Shown here: positions 25,291 to 31,912 of the stretch, piece after piece
How positions within the stretch are numbered: position 1 is the first letter of the stretch
Layout: each line of letters starts with the position of its first letter
Assembly: GCF_003438995.1 (NCBI RefSeq)
Contig: NZ_QSUN01000026.1
Location: 1 to 44,369 of the forward strand
Direction: 5' to 3'
DNA: 44,369 nt
Source: Bacteroides sp. OM05-12
GTDB lineage: Bacteria; Bacteroidota; Bacteroidia; Bacteroidales; Bacteroidaceae
Position numbers and translations under genes: made by a program
Notes under the pieces: model-generated
What the model was told of the DNA's origin: nothing
Seen by the model: only the letters and a program-made list of their open reading frames with translations
The model's database searches: none

Positions 25291-25751
25291 AGCAGCTCAT
25301 TGTGATTTTTACGCTTATATTGGTTGTCTCTGCATTTTGCATCGGCTGCCGTACAAAATATATTCCTGTTGAGATAAAAATAACGGATTCAACTGTCGTC
25401 CACGATACGACATTCAATGAGAGGCTGATACCATATCGGGACAGTGTATCAATCAAAGATACCTTCTCATTCCTTACTAACCCGTATGCTTATAGTTGGG
25501 CAGTTTGGGATAATGGTATTCTCCATCATTCACTTGGTATATGGCCTGGTGCGGTATTGGTAGTGAGAGTTCCTTATTATACGGAAAGAATCAAAAGGAT
25601 AGAGGTCCCGGTACCTTATCCGGAAGAAAAGATCATCCAAGTTGAAAAGGAATTGAATTGGTGGCAACGGTTACGGATTTGGATTGGTAATATCGTTCTT
25701 CTAGGCATTGGAATATATGGAGTTACATGGCTGATTAAAAGAAAAATATGA
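25287..25751 (+). CDS. Lipoprotein with C-terminal membrane helix, u-spanin-like
   Basis: A 154-residue protein. An N-terminal lipoprotein-type signal ends near C21 (AFCIGC; the -3 position is Cys, so the lipobox is atypical). The ectodomain has beta-like repeats, then a C-terminal membrane helix (IWIGNIVLLGIGIYGVTWLI) and a basic end KRKI. An outer-membrane lipid anchor plus an inner-membrane helix in one chain is the topology of unimolecular spanins such as T1 gp11, which fuse the two membranes at lysis. It is the last gene of the lysis cassette. The topology is seen; the function is inferred. Confidence 0.7.
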   Translation: MKQLIVIFTLILVVSAFCIGCRTKYIPVEIKITDSTVVHDTTFNERLIPYRDSVSIKDTFSFLTNPYAYSWAVWDNGILHHSLGIWPGAVLVVRVPYYTERIKRIEVPVPYPEEKIIQVEKELNWWQRLRIWIGNIVLLGIGIYGVTWLIKRKI

Positions 25752-25934
25752 TACCTTTGCATTGATAGTGGAAGCGTCTGCTTGTTATTAATAAATGTGG
25801 CCTCGGTTCTTCGGAATCGAGGTTTTTTAGCTTTAGCTAAACTAAGCTAAGTTGCTGATAATAAATGGGATATAACTACGTTGTTTGCCATGATAGTGTT
25901 ATCTTAGCTGTATAAAAATAAAGGATAAAGCATT
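25752..25934 (+). promoter_or_regulatory. Promoter-terminator pair and leader of the accessory island
   Basis: A perfect -7 element TACCTTTG (25752-25759) starts directly after the lysis stop; 42 nt on is a terminator (CCTCGGTTC 25801-25809 with GAATCGAGG 25814-25822, then T6). A transcript of about 65 nt, perhaps a small RNA with an AAGC/GCTT hairpin, is possible. Beyond it, AGCTAAG (about 25846) and CTTAGCT (about 25904) can pair around the amidoligase leader. Confidence 0.45.
25801..25828 (+). terminator. Terminator after the lysis cassette
   Basis: A 9-bp stem with one G-U pair closes a TTCG loop, an extra-stable tetraloop, followed by six T. It marks the end of the head-neck-lysis transcript and the start of the accessory island. 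Confidence 0.8.
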
Positions 25935-26873
25935 ATGAATGAGCAAATTAGAGAAATACTGAATCAGCAAGTAACAAAGACAAGTAAGATACAGCAGTTA
26001 CTTCTTTTGGGGTTAACCAGACGCCAGGTGGCAGACCTTGTAACAAATGGAAATTACGGTTTCGTTCAAAACGTATATAGGAATATGCTCGATGCCGGAA
26101 TTTTTACTCCTATAATAGCTCCGGTTTCTTTCCCTACGATTGATTATACTTTCAACAGACGGTTTGGGGTTGAAATTGAAGCTTACAACTGTACGCGTGA
26201 AAGACTTGCAAGGGAGCTTAGAGAGGCGGGAATAAACGTAGTAGTAGAAGGCTACAATCATAATACCCGTAACCATTGGAAACTTGTAACAGATGGCAGT
26301 CTTTGCGGAAATAACACTTTTGAGCTTGTCTCTCCGGTACTCGAAGGAGAAGCCGGTTTAAAAGAACTCGAAAAAGTCTGCTGGGTGCTTGATTATTGCG
26401 ATGTAAAAGTAAACGATAGCTGCGGGCTTCACATCCACATGGATGCAATTAACTTCACAATGGCTACTTGGAAAAACCTAGCCCTTACCTATAAAAATAT
26501 AGAAATGGTAATTGATGCTTTCATGCCGAATTCACGCCGTAACAATACCTACTGCAAAGGATTACGCCACATAACAGAACGCGAGATACTTAGCGCAAAC
26601 AGCTTGACGGATTTAAGACGCGCTTTTAATAACGACCGATATCATAAGCTGAACCTTGAATCTTATTCCCGCCATAATACTGTAGAATTCAGACAACATT
26701 CCGGTACCACGAATTTCACAAAGATGGAAAATTGGATACGGTTTATAGCCAACATGATTACCTTTGCCGAACAAACAATGGTAACCAACGGGACAACATT
26801 GGTAAATTTGCCTTTCCTGACGGATGACCAAAAAACATATTTCAAATTAAGAACAAAAAAACTTAGCAGATAA
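25935..26873 (+). CDS. Amidoligase-family enzyme with N-terminal HTH-like domain
   Basis: A 312-residue protein. Residues 1-58 resemble a helix-turn-helix (LLLLGLTRRQVADLVTNGNY). The rest is an amidoligase, a COOH-NH2 ligase of the glutamine synthetase fold: FGVEIEAYN (77-85), VTDGSL and FELVSPVLEG (118-138), CGLHIHMD (163-170) and VEFRQHSGT (about 247-256), all expected ATP/metal-site positions. The family forms amide bonds on small molecules or peptides; phage members are proposed to modify cell wall or peptides. It starts the accessory island. The next gene overlaps its stop by one base, suggesting a partner or substrate. Confidence 0.85.
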   Translation: MNEQIREILNQQVTKTSKIQQLLLLGLTRRQVADLVTNGNYGFVQNVYRNMLDAGIFTPIIAPVSFPTIDYTFNRRFGVEIEAYNCTRERLARELREAGINVVVEGYNHNTRNHWKLVTDGSLCGNNTFELVSPVLEGEAGLKELEKVCWVLDYCDVKVNDSCGLHIHMDAINFTMATWKNLALTYKNIEMVIDAFMPNSRRNNTYCKGLRHITEREILSANSLTDLRRAFNNDRYHKLNLESYSRHNTVEFRQHSGTTNFTKMENWIRFIANMITFAEQTMVTNGTTLVNLPFLTDDQKTYFKLRTKKLSR

Positions 26874-27109
26874 TGAATAATACAATTTACTTCTTGCAGG
26901 ATGGCGGTACAATTACCGCTGCCTGCGCAACAGAATTTGTTACTAAACTTCGTGAGGGCAGTCGTTTTGATTCAGAACATACAGATCAGGAATATATGTA
27001 CCGTTTTGCCGACCGTTACCATGACCAAACGGGAAAGATTATCCGAGCTGATTCGCCGGATCATTTCCTTGAGGATTTAATAGGATTCGGATATGTAACT
27101 GTTAAATAA
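26873..27109 (+). CDS. Small protein coupled to amidoligase
   Basis: A 78-residue protein starting on the last base of the amidoligase stop. Near neutral to acidic, with TEFVTKLREGSRFDSEHTDQ and YMYRFADRYHDQTGKI. No family is recognised. Tight coupling to a peptide-modifying ligase makes it a candidate substrate or regulator, by analogy with other ligase-peptide pairs only. Confidence 0.6.
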   Translation: MNNTIYFLQDGGTITAACATEFVTKLREGSRFDSEHTDQEYMYRFADRYHDQTGKIIRADSPDHFLEDLIGFGYVTVK

Positions 27110-27140
27110 TTATTATGATAATGATTTTATTATCAAATAA

Positions 27141-27172
27141 TTGTTTTTATGATAATAAAATTATTATCTTTG
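27141..27172 (+). promoter_or_regulatory. Promoter with nearby inverted repeats
   Basis: TTG (27141-27143), 21 nt, TATCTTTG (27165-27172). Around and before it lie nested A+T palindromes (TGATAAT/ATTATCA at about 27127-27135; GATAAT-AAA-ATTATTATC at about 27151-27168), which could be operators or a weak terminator of the amidoligase transcript. It serves the small gene at 27202. Confidence 0.55.
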
Positions 27173-27201
27173 TATCGTCAATCAAAAGAAGAGCTCTTTG
27201 A

Positions 27202-27372
27202 ATGAATGATGAAGAAGCGCTAAAAGCGCGAGAAGCTGAGTTATTAGAAAATCTCAACTTCTTCCTGATGAACTATCGCCGGCTCATTGCGAACGGTTAT
27301 AGGAAACAGGTGTTGGATGATGAAATTAAGCTGATTCAGCTTGAGCTGGAAAGACTTAAAGGAGTCACTTAA
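27202..27372 (+). CDS. Small charged helical protein, 56 aa
   Basis: A 56-codon gene 30 nt after a good promoter. The peptide is almost all helix (NDEEALKAREAELLENLNFF; DDEIKLIQLELERLKG), so probably a coiled-coil dimer. It is bounded by its own promoter and terminator, hence a free-standing cassette. No family is recognised; it resembles small prophage proteins seen before DUF5053 genes. Confidence 0.6.
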   Translation: MNDEEALKAREAELLENLNFFLMNYRRLIANGYRKQVLDDEIKLIQLELERLKGVT

Positions 27373-27380
27373 CAGAAAGA

Positions 27381-27409
27381 AGGTTCACCGACTAGCTACC
27401 GGTGAACCT
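27381..27409 (+). terminator. Hairpin after the 56-aa gene
   Basis: AGGTTCACCG (27381-27390) pairs perfectly with CGGTGAACCT (27400-27409), followed by ATCTTC. The stem is strong but the T-tract is poor, so it is a terminator or a stabilising 3' hairpin. Confidence 0.55.
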
Positions 27410-27447
27410 ATCTTCATTAAAAAAATGGTTATTTAAATAGTGATATT

Positions 27448-27879
27448 ATGGGAGTAAAAGAGGATTATTTCAGACTGAAGGAACAATGGATAAAAGCTCG
27501 CGGTGATGAACGCGATGCTGCCCAGCGTGAACTTGATGCTTTCTTCGATTCCCTGTCGGAATCGGACAAAGAGTTGGTAAATGAAGCCGTGAGTGAGGAT
27601 TTTGCCCGGATCCACAAAAAAATAGATGAAGCTAAAGCTCTGAAAAGGGAGATTGAAGTCCGCCGTATTTTAGCTGATACCCTGCCGTTCATTTCTGTAT
27701 CCGAATTTGCAAAGCAATATTTCGGAAAGTCGGCTTCCTGGTTGCACCAACGGATTAATGGTAATGAAGTGCATGGGAAGAGGGCATCATTTACTTCGGA
27801 GGAGATGAATACATTGGCAAGTGCATTAAAAGATGTGGCTAATAGGTTGACTAAAGCTGCTTCTGCATTTACTCATTAA
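27448..27879 (+). CDS. DUF5053-like protein with HTH-type C-terminus
   Basis: A 143-residue protein. The N-terminal half is a coiled coil with FFDSLSESDKELVNEAVSED; the C-terminal half has ISVSEFAKQYFGKSASWLHQ then RINGNEVHGKRASFTSEEM, which I recognise as DUF5053, common in Bacteroides genomes and prophages. The SVSEFAKQYFGKSASWLHQR stretch reads as a helix-turn-helix, so DNA binding is plausible. It is separated by terminators on both sides. Role unknown. Confidence 0.75.
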   Translation: MGVKEDYFRLKEQWIKARGDERDAAQRELDAFFDSLSESDKELVNEAVSEDFARIHKKIDEAKALKREIEVRRILADTLPFISVSEFAKQYFGKSASWLHQRINGNEVHGKRASFTSEEMNTLASALKDVANRLTKAASAFTH

Positions 27880-27951
27880 ACTAAATATTAAGATTATGAA
27901 TAATAAGGATAACTTCGTAGGATAGATTGCGTTCAAAATACTTTCAATTGA

Positions 27952-27984
27952 AAAAGGTTTCCACAAGTTGGAAGCCTTTTTTTA
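27952..27984 (+). terminator. Terminator after the DUF5053-like gene
   Basis: AAAGGTTTCC pairs with GGAAGCCTTT (one G-U) around ACAAGTT, then T7. A clear intrinsic terminator about 75 nt after the stop; a 9-codon ORF at 27897-27926 lies between and is not called. Confidence 0.8.
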
Positions 27985-28049
27985 TTACTGTATATTCCAT
28001 ATTAATGGAATATATTTTATGAATCATAGCTTCAAATATAAAAAAATGT

Positions 28050-28057
28050 TACCTTTG
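28050..28057 (+). promoter_or_regulatory. Promoter of structured-leader cassette A
   Basis: A perfect -7 element TACCTTTG. The -33 region (about 28026-28030) has no clean TTTG. The predicted start is within a few bases of TACCC at 28061, so the RNA 5' end would itself be part of the leader fold. Confidence 0.55.
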
Positions 28058-28060
28058 TAA

Positions 28061-28153
28061 TACCCAATAAAAACCAAACATCATCTCCTCATGTCATGTA
28101 ATCCGTAAACAATCGGATTCTGGATGGTTCCAGTGGGTGCATGGCATGAGGAG
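28061..28153 (+). ncRNA. Structured 5' leader RNA, copy A
   Basis: Order of elements: TACCC (28061-28065); outer stem CTCCTCATGTCATG (28085-28098) with CATGGCATGAGGAG (28140-28153), 14 bp with one G-U; hairpin AATCCG/CGGATT (28100-28119); hairpin CTGGA/TCCAG (28120-28133); GGGTG (28135-28139), able to pair with TACCC as a pseudoknot. The ORF start lies 15 nt after the outer stem. Copy B at 29421 keeps every helix with different bases. The outer stem hides a GAGGAG that might serve as a ribosome site. No known RNA family is recognised. Confidence 0.65.
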
Positions 28154-28168
28154 TTGATTTTATTACTT

Positions 28169-28465
28169 ATGGAATACACGGAAAATCAAATTATTGATAT
28201 AATATTAAAGGATTTATACTCTGCAGGAAGTTATTCTCAATATCTTGATTCGAAGAAAAGAGAAATCAGTACGGAAATGCAAACCAAAGAACTAACCAAA
28301 CATAATATAAGGCTCAATAATTGGAAATTATCCATTGCGTTGATTGCTGCTATTATATCATTAATTGTTTCCATTTTTGCAATATTAAAAAGTTCAAATA
28401 CAATCGAAAGGTTAAGAGAGCTATTTCATCAGAATGGAATTAAAGATGTAACTCATTGGTTTTGA
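28169..28465 (+). CDS. Single-pass membrane protein of cassette A
   Basis: ATG 28169 is chosen because an in-frame ATG at 28124 falls inside the structured leader. The product has 98 residues: a polar N-terminal 50, one membrane helix (IALIAAIISLIVSIFAIL, about 55-72) and a short C-terminal domain ending KDVTHWF. No family is recognised. Its own promoter and leader within a prophage suggest a lysogenic conversion gene acting at the inner membrane, perhaps against superinfection; this is inference. Confidence 0.6.
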   Translation: MEYTENQIIDIILKDLYSAGSYSQYLDSKKREISTEMQTKELTKHNIRLNNWKLSIALIAAIISLIVSIFAILKSSNTIERLRELFHQNGIKDVTHWF

Positions 28466-28502
28466 TACAAAAATAAGAATATTAATTAAAAAAACACGCA
28501 TC

Positions 28503-28847
28503 ATGAAAAAAGTATTGCTATTTACGTCTTTGTTTATTCTCATTGTTTTGACCTCTTGTTCCAAAGAAGACAATGAAAGGTATTGTTGGAAGTTTACGGT
28601 AAAACAGACAACAAGTGTTTCTCCAGCAATGAGTGGATATCCTAAAACGGTAACATCTACCTCTACACAATGTGATCTTACCGAATCAGAAGCGGATGAA
28701 GTAGTTGAAAAACTAACTACAACCTCTACTTCTTCAACCAATGGATATAAAATTACAGTTAAAACCACTGTTACCAAAACGAGAACTGATAAAAAAGATA
28801 ATTCTGAAGATAAAGAAACGGGAATAAGAGTCCCTACTGGAAGATAA
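28503..28847 (+). CDS. Small Ser/Thr-rich lipoprotein
   Basis: A 114-residue protein. The signal peptide MKKVLLFTSLFILIVLTSC has a lipobox LTSC with C19. The mature part is very rich in threonine and serine (TSTSTQCDLT, VEKLTTTSTSSTNG) and probably beta-structured, ending with charged residues. It follows the membrane protein by 37 nt and is probably in the same transcript. Outer-membrane surface exposure, for example to block phage adsorption, is a guess. Confidence 0.65.
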   Translation: MKKVLLFTSLFILIVLTSCSKEDNERYCWKFTVKQTTSVSPAMSGYPKTVTSTSTQCDLTESEADEVVEKLTTTSTSSTNGYKITVKTTVTKTRTDKKDNSEDKETGIRVPTGR

Positions 28848-28872
28848 ATTGAAATCACTAAAGATATATATT

Positions 28873-29319
28873 ATGAAAAAAGCATTATTTCTTTTAGTCA
28901 GCATGTTCATATTTGCATCATGCGCAACTTATCAACCAGCTCCGAAATCTTTCATTAGCATGATTGATTATTCAACCTTTACCAAACAGGGCATCTACGT
29001 AACTGAATCAAACTCTGTTAACTTCGATTATGAAGCCATAGGAAGTATTTGTGTTGAAGAACTTGGAGGTTGGGTTTCAAAGAAAAAATCGGAATATTCC
29101 GATCCAAAAGAACAATATTATATAGGTTCTGGCATGAGTAATAAAGTTTATATTAAACCGGATATTCAAGAAGCATTTAAAAAATTAATGGATAAGCTGT
29201 CACAGTCAGGCGCTAATGGTTTAATCAATATGAGGATAGAATTCACTACGGAGTTAGACCTTACAAGTAAATTGACCATTGATAAAATCATAGTTAGCGG
29301 TATGGCTATTAAACGATAA
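28873..29319 (+). CDS. Lipoprotein, YbjQ-like C-terminal half
   Basis: A 148-residue protein. ATG 28873 gives a proper signal MKKALFLLVSMFIFASC with lipobox FASC, C17; an ATG 24 nt upstream does not. The mature part has SFISMIDYSTFTKQGIYVTE and ends LMDKLSQSGANGLINMRIEF, which resembles the YbjQ/heavy-metal-binding type fold found in many Bacteroides lipoproteins. It is the last gene before a strong terminator, closing cassette A. Function unknown. Confidence 0.65.
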   Translation: MKKALFLLVSMFIFASCATYQPAPKSFISMIDYSTFTKQGIYVTESNSVNFDYEAIGSICVEELGGWVSKKKSEYSDPKEQYYIGSGMSNKVYIKPDIQEAFKKLMDKLSQSGANGLINMRIEFTTELDLTSKLTIDKIIVSGMAIKR

Positions 29320-29323
29320 ACTT

Positions 29324-29359
29324 AACAAAATCCCCGCTAAAATAGGCAGGGATTTTGTT
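29324..29359 (+). terminator. Terminator of cassette A (bidirectional)
   Basis: AACAAAATCCC (29324-29334) pairs perfectly with GGGATTTTGTT (29349-29359), an 11-bp stem with A- and T-rich arms that works on either strand. Confidence 0.8.
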
Positions 29360-29409
29360 GTAATATAAATATTTTTGCATTATATATCATTAAATTCCAA
29401 TATAAGAGC

Positions 29410-29417
29410 TACATTTG
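29410..29417 (+). promoter_or_regulatory. Promoter of structured-leader cassette B
   Basis: TACATTTG is a perfect -7 match. A second match, TATTTTTG, is at 29370-29377. As in copy A, exactly 3 nt separate the -7 element from the TRCCC leader motif. Confidence 0.55.
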
Positions 29418-29420
29418 CAA

Positions 29421-29521
29421 TGCCCGAAATTTAACAAGCAATATGGATCCCTTTTCATTACGTAATCCGTAAAACCGGATTAAGGTATAGTTAAACCTTT
29501 GGGCACGTAATGATAAGGGAT
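29421..29521 (+). ncRNA. Structured 5' leader RNA, copy B
   Basis: TGCCC (29421-29425); outer stem 29447-29463 with 29505-29521, 17 positions with a single T-T mismatch; hairpin AATCCG/CGGATT (29464-29481); hairpin AAGGT/ACCTT (29482-29499); GGGC (29501-29504), pairing with GCCC. Against copy A, the outer stem and second hairpin keep pairing with wholly different bases, and the pseudoknot swaps A-U for G-C. Spacing to the start codon is 15 nt in both. Confidence 0.65.
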
Positions 29522-29536
29522 TCGCCATCTAATATA

Positions 29537-30778
29537 ATGGAAATTATCATCATATTGTTGATAGTAGTTATTACTATACTCGGAATCAAAAAAATAAGTT
29601 CAAGTAATAAAAAAGAAACTTCCAAATCTTCATATAAGGATTATGATATTTCTAAACGTTCATCACCTCATCCCAATGATACGCCTTTGGGATATCCTCA
29701 TTCCAATACATCAAAAAACAAAAAAGTCTGGAAAAGTGATTATGTAGAAAAAATACAGACACAATTAGATGTGTTATCCAAGCTTCCACATGATAGTACA
29801 CAAGAAAAGGGAAAATATTTATTTTTTGATACGGAAACTACAGGTCTTCCAAGAAAAAGAGATGCCTTTCCTGAAGATTTTTCGAATTGGCCCTATATTG
29901 TCGAAATAGCATGGTTGTTAGTCGATGAAGAAGGTCTACAAGTATCTGGCGGGCATTATATCGTTAAGCAAAAGGTATCGATTCCGCAAAAAGCCACCGA
30001 AATTCATCACATAACAACAGAGAAAATGCTTTCTGAAGGAATAGATCCTAAAGAAGTTTACACTGATTTTTTGGAAAGCGTTAATAATGCAGACTACATT
30101 GTAGCCCATAATATTGAATTTGACGAACCAATTATTGAATGCGAATTGCTTCGTAATGGATTCGATAAAGCATTATCAAGCAAAAAACATTTCTGTACAA
30201 TGAAAGCAGGAAAAGACTTCTGTACGGTATATAGCAGCTCTGGAAGTATTAAGAATCCTAAGCTTTCAGAGCTTTTCGGAAGTTTATATTTTGATAATCC
30301 GTATCTGACAATTGAGGGATTACACAATGCCTTATCCGATACTTTAATGCTCTACCGCTGTTTTATGAAAATGAAAGAAATAGAGCCACATCTGCTTGAT
30401 GAAAAAATAGATATAAATGTTATGGCTCAAGTGCAATATTCAAAATCTGATATTCCGGATTTCAGCATGGAGAATCAGCTACCAATGATTTCTGAAGAAG
30501 ATTTATTCAGTTACTTTGGAGATAGCTTATTTAATGGAAGCCAAGTGCTGGTAACAGGAGTGGATAGCGAAGATAAAGAAAACTATTGGAAGATGATTAC
30601 TGATTTAAACGGAAAAGTAGTGAAATCAGTCACTAAAAACTTAGCAATTGTCGTACTTGGCCCAACTCCGGGTTGGAAAAAATTAGAAGCTATAAATCAA
30701 AAAATCCAAAATGGAGAGAAAATCATAGGCATAACTGATATTCAATTAGAACTTTTATATAAACATTCCATGAATTGA
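29537..30778 (+). CDS. Membrane-anchored DEDDh exonuclease with BRCT-like domain
   Basis: ATG 29537 is preferred; the one at 29510 lies in the leader stem. The 413-residue protein has an N-terminal membrane helix (IIIILLIVVITILGI, 3-17), a linker to about 90, then an RNase T/DnaQ-type 3'-5' exonuclease: FFDTETTGL (D98, E100), HNIEFDEPII (D196), HNALSDTL (H263, D268). Residues about 330-410 resemble a BRCT domain (NGSQVLVTGVDSEDKENYWK). Similar exonuclease-BRCT pairs occur in DnaQ-like proteins; a membrane anchor is unusual. A nuclease at the membrane in a self-contained prophage cassette would suit attack on incoming phage DNA, which is speculation. Confidence 0.8.
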   Translation: MEIIIILLIVVITILGIKKISSSNKKETSKSSYKDYDISKRSSPHPNDTPLGYPHSNTSKNKKVWKSDYVEKIQTQLDVLSKLPHDSTQEKGKYLFFDTETTGLPRKRDAFPEDFSNWPYIVEIAWLLVDEEGLQVSGGHYIVKQKVSIPQKATEIHHITTEKMLSEGIDPKEVYTDFLESVNNADYIVAHNIEFDEPIIECELLRNGFDKALSSKKHFCTMKAGKDFCTVYSSSGSIKNPKLSELFGSLYFDNPYLTIEGLHNALSDTLMLYRCFMKMKEIEPHLLDEKIDINVMAQVQYSKSDIPDFSMENQLPMISEEDLFSYFGDSLFNGSQVLVTGVDSEDKENYWKMITDLNGKVVKSVTKNLAIVVLGPTPGWKKLEAINQKIQNGEKIIGITDIQLELLYKHSMN

Positions 30779-31097
30779 TTTTATTCTATTGCTTTAACAT
30801 CTTCTCCCACTTTACTTTGGCAGGGAGTTTATTTTAAAATAAAGTTTCGTAAAACGTACCTTTTATGAAACTTTATTCATATATTTGCATTGTCAAAACA
30901 CTTACGGAGTGTATCCGTATCGCAGAGCGCGGTTAATGCTCAAATATTGATTGGGCTTTTTTTATGCCCTAATTTATTGATATACGGTTGCCTTTCCCAT
31001 TACTATTTTGCTCTACGAGCGGAACCTGTAAGTGTTTTGACGAACTCGGGAAATGGCAGCCGTTTTTTACTGCCTACAATGTCAAAACACTTACAGT
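30779..31097 (+). other. Regulatory spacer with palindromes, promoter and triple 14-mer
   Basis: No convincing gene. Contents: a weak CTCCC/GGGAG hairpin (about 30806-30829); a 14-bp inverted repeat (30841-30854 with 30861-30874, one G-T); a -7 element TATATTTG (30880-30887); and GTCAAAACACTTAC at 30892-30905, inverted at 31028-31041 and direct again at 31081-31094. Between the first two copies are nested hairpins (ACGGA/TCCGT; GGGC-T7-AT-GCCC). The inverted pair could fold into one 150-nt hairpin at the 5' end of the transcript. Confidence 0.5.
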
Positions 31098-31358
31098 ATG
31101 AAAAAACAAACAGTAACGCTTCCCATTCCAGAAGCAAAAGAATCAGCCTTTAATTTATGGCTAAGAAAAGAAGCAAAGCTTCACACCCTTTGCTTAGGTC
31201 GTTCAATCAGCAACGCCACTGTTCTCCGAATTATCCATGCCGAAATAGCTGGATTATTCATAGTGTTCTCTCCATCAGCCGGAGTCATTCCTTGCCTAAT
31301 ATGCTGTACATGGTTCATTGTTTCACTTTATCTTTGCAAGAAAGGAGGTATGAAATGA
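31098..31358 (+). CDS. Small hydrophobic membrane protein
   Basis: An 86-residue protein. The start at 31098 follows the last 14-mer copy; an earlier ATG at 31053 lies in the leader. The N-terminal 45 residues are soluble (KKQTVTLPIPEAKESAFNLW), then two closely spaced hydrophobic stretches (IIHAEIAGLFIVFSPSAGVI and CLICCTWFIVSLYL) and a basic end. Proteins of this pattern recur before tail genes in Bacteroidales prophages; function unknown. Its last codons carry AAAGGAGG, the ribosome site of the next gene. Confidence 0.65.
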   Translation: MKKQTVTLPIPEAKESAFNLWLRKEAKLHTLCLGRSISNATVLRIIHAEIAGLFIVFSPSAGVIPCLICCTWFIVSLYLCKKGGMK

Positions 31359-31552
31359 GTAAACTGAGGTTTAGAGTCGAAAAATCTTCTTATTATTCTG
31401 GAGGAAAGAAAGAAAATGAAGAATTTACTATTTATGGATATGGCGATATGCTTTGTTCCGGAGTACGTGAAGATATTGAGGAATTATACGAACAATTAAC
31501 CATGGCATTAAACGATCATAAGGAGACAAAAAATGAAAAAGCAGCAAAATAA
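31355..31552 (+). CDS. Small hypothetical protein with strong ribosome site
   Basis: A 65-residue acidic protein. ATG 31355 is fixed by AAAGGAGG at 31341-31348, 6 nt upstream, one of the few canonical Shine-Dalgarno sites here. Composition is beta then helix (RFRVEKSSYYSGGKKENEEF; REDIEELYEQLTMALNDHKE). No family is recognised. It overlaps both neighbours slightly. Confidence 0.65.
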   Translation: MSKLRFRVEKSSYYSGGKKENEEFTIYGYGDMLCSGVREDIEELYEQLTMALNDHKETKNEKAAK

Positions 31553-31823
31553 CTCGTCAGAAGAAAATAAAGACGAAAAAATAACTGATATAAGTATTTA
31601 CATAGCAGCATTGCAGGCTACCTACAAGCCTGCACCCGATGTCCGCCACACCACCCATTGGTTCACTACCAATGAAGTATACGATGCCATCAAGCAGTTA
31701 GATCCGTCAGCCGATATCTCCAAAGAACAGATATTTCGGGCTATGACCGAAGCCGGCTTCTCTTTCCGTGTTCGTCCGGGAGCTTCCGGGTGTGATTTTC
31801 GTTGGATGCTTACAGAAAAGTAA
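31533..31823 (+). CDS. Small protein with winged-helix-like pattern
   Basis: A 96-residue protein overlapping the previous gene by 20 nt. After a charged N-terminus come DVRHTTHWFTTNEVYDAIKQ and DISKEQIFRAMTEAGFSFRV, which read as two helices and a wing, ending CDFRWMLTEK. DNA binding is possible. It is the last gene before late promoter 3. Confidence 0.55.
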   Translation: MKKQQNNSSEENKDEKITDISIYIAALQATYKPAPDVRHTTHWFTTNEVYDAIKQLDPSADISKEQIFRAMTEAGFSFRVRPGASGCDFRWMLTEK

Positions 31824-31860
31824 ATTAGAGTATGGGGAGGTTTATTCCTCCCTATTCCTT

Positions 31861-31895
31861 GTCCTTCTTTATACTTTCTGCAATAGATACTTTTG
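31861..31895 (+). promoter_or_regulatory. Late promoter 3
   Basis: GTCCTTC (31861-31867), 20 nt, TACTTTTG (31888-31895). A GGGGAGG/CCTCCC hairpin (about 31834-31852) just upstream probably ends the preceding transcript. Confidence 0.6.
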
Positions 31896-31912
31896 AAGAA
31901 AAATAAAAAACT

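Noticed and set aside
28085..28153. Long palindrome as an integron attC or transposon end
   Set aside because: Conserved attC box sequences are missing, no integrase is present, and helices covary with a fixed distance to the start codon, which suits an RNA leader.
30892..31041. Invertible promoter flanked by 14-bp inverted repeats
   Set aside because: The recognisable promoter lies outside the repeats, no invertase is in the window, and a third direct copy does not fit a simple inverton. Kept only as a repeat finding.
30890..31153. TTG-initiated 87-codon frame
   Set aside because: It spans hairpins and all three 14-mers and starts at the predicted transcription start; more likely leader RNA.
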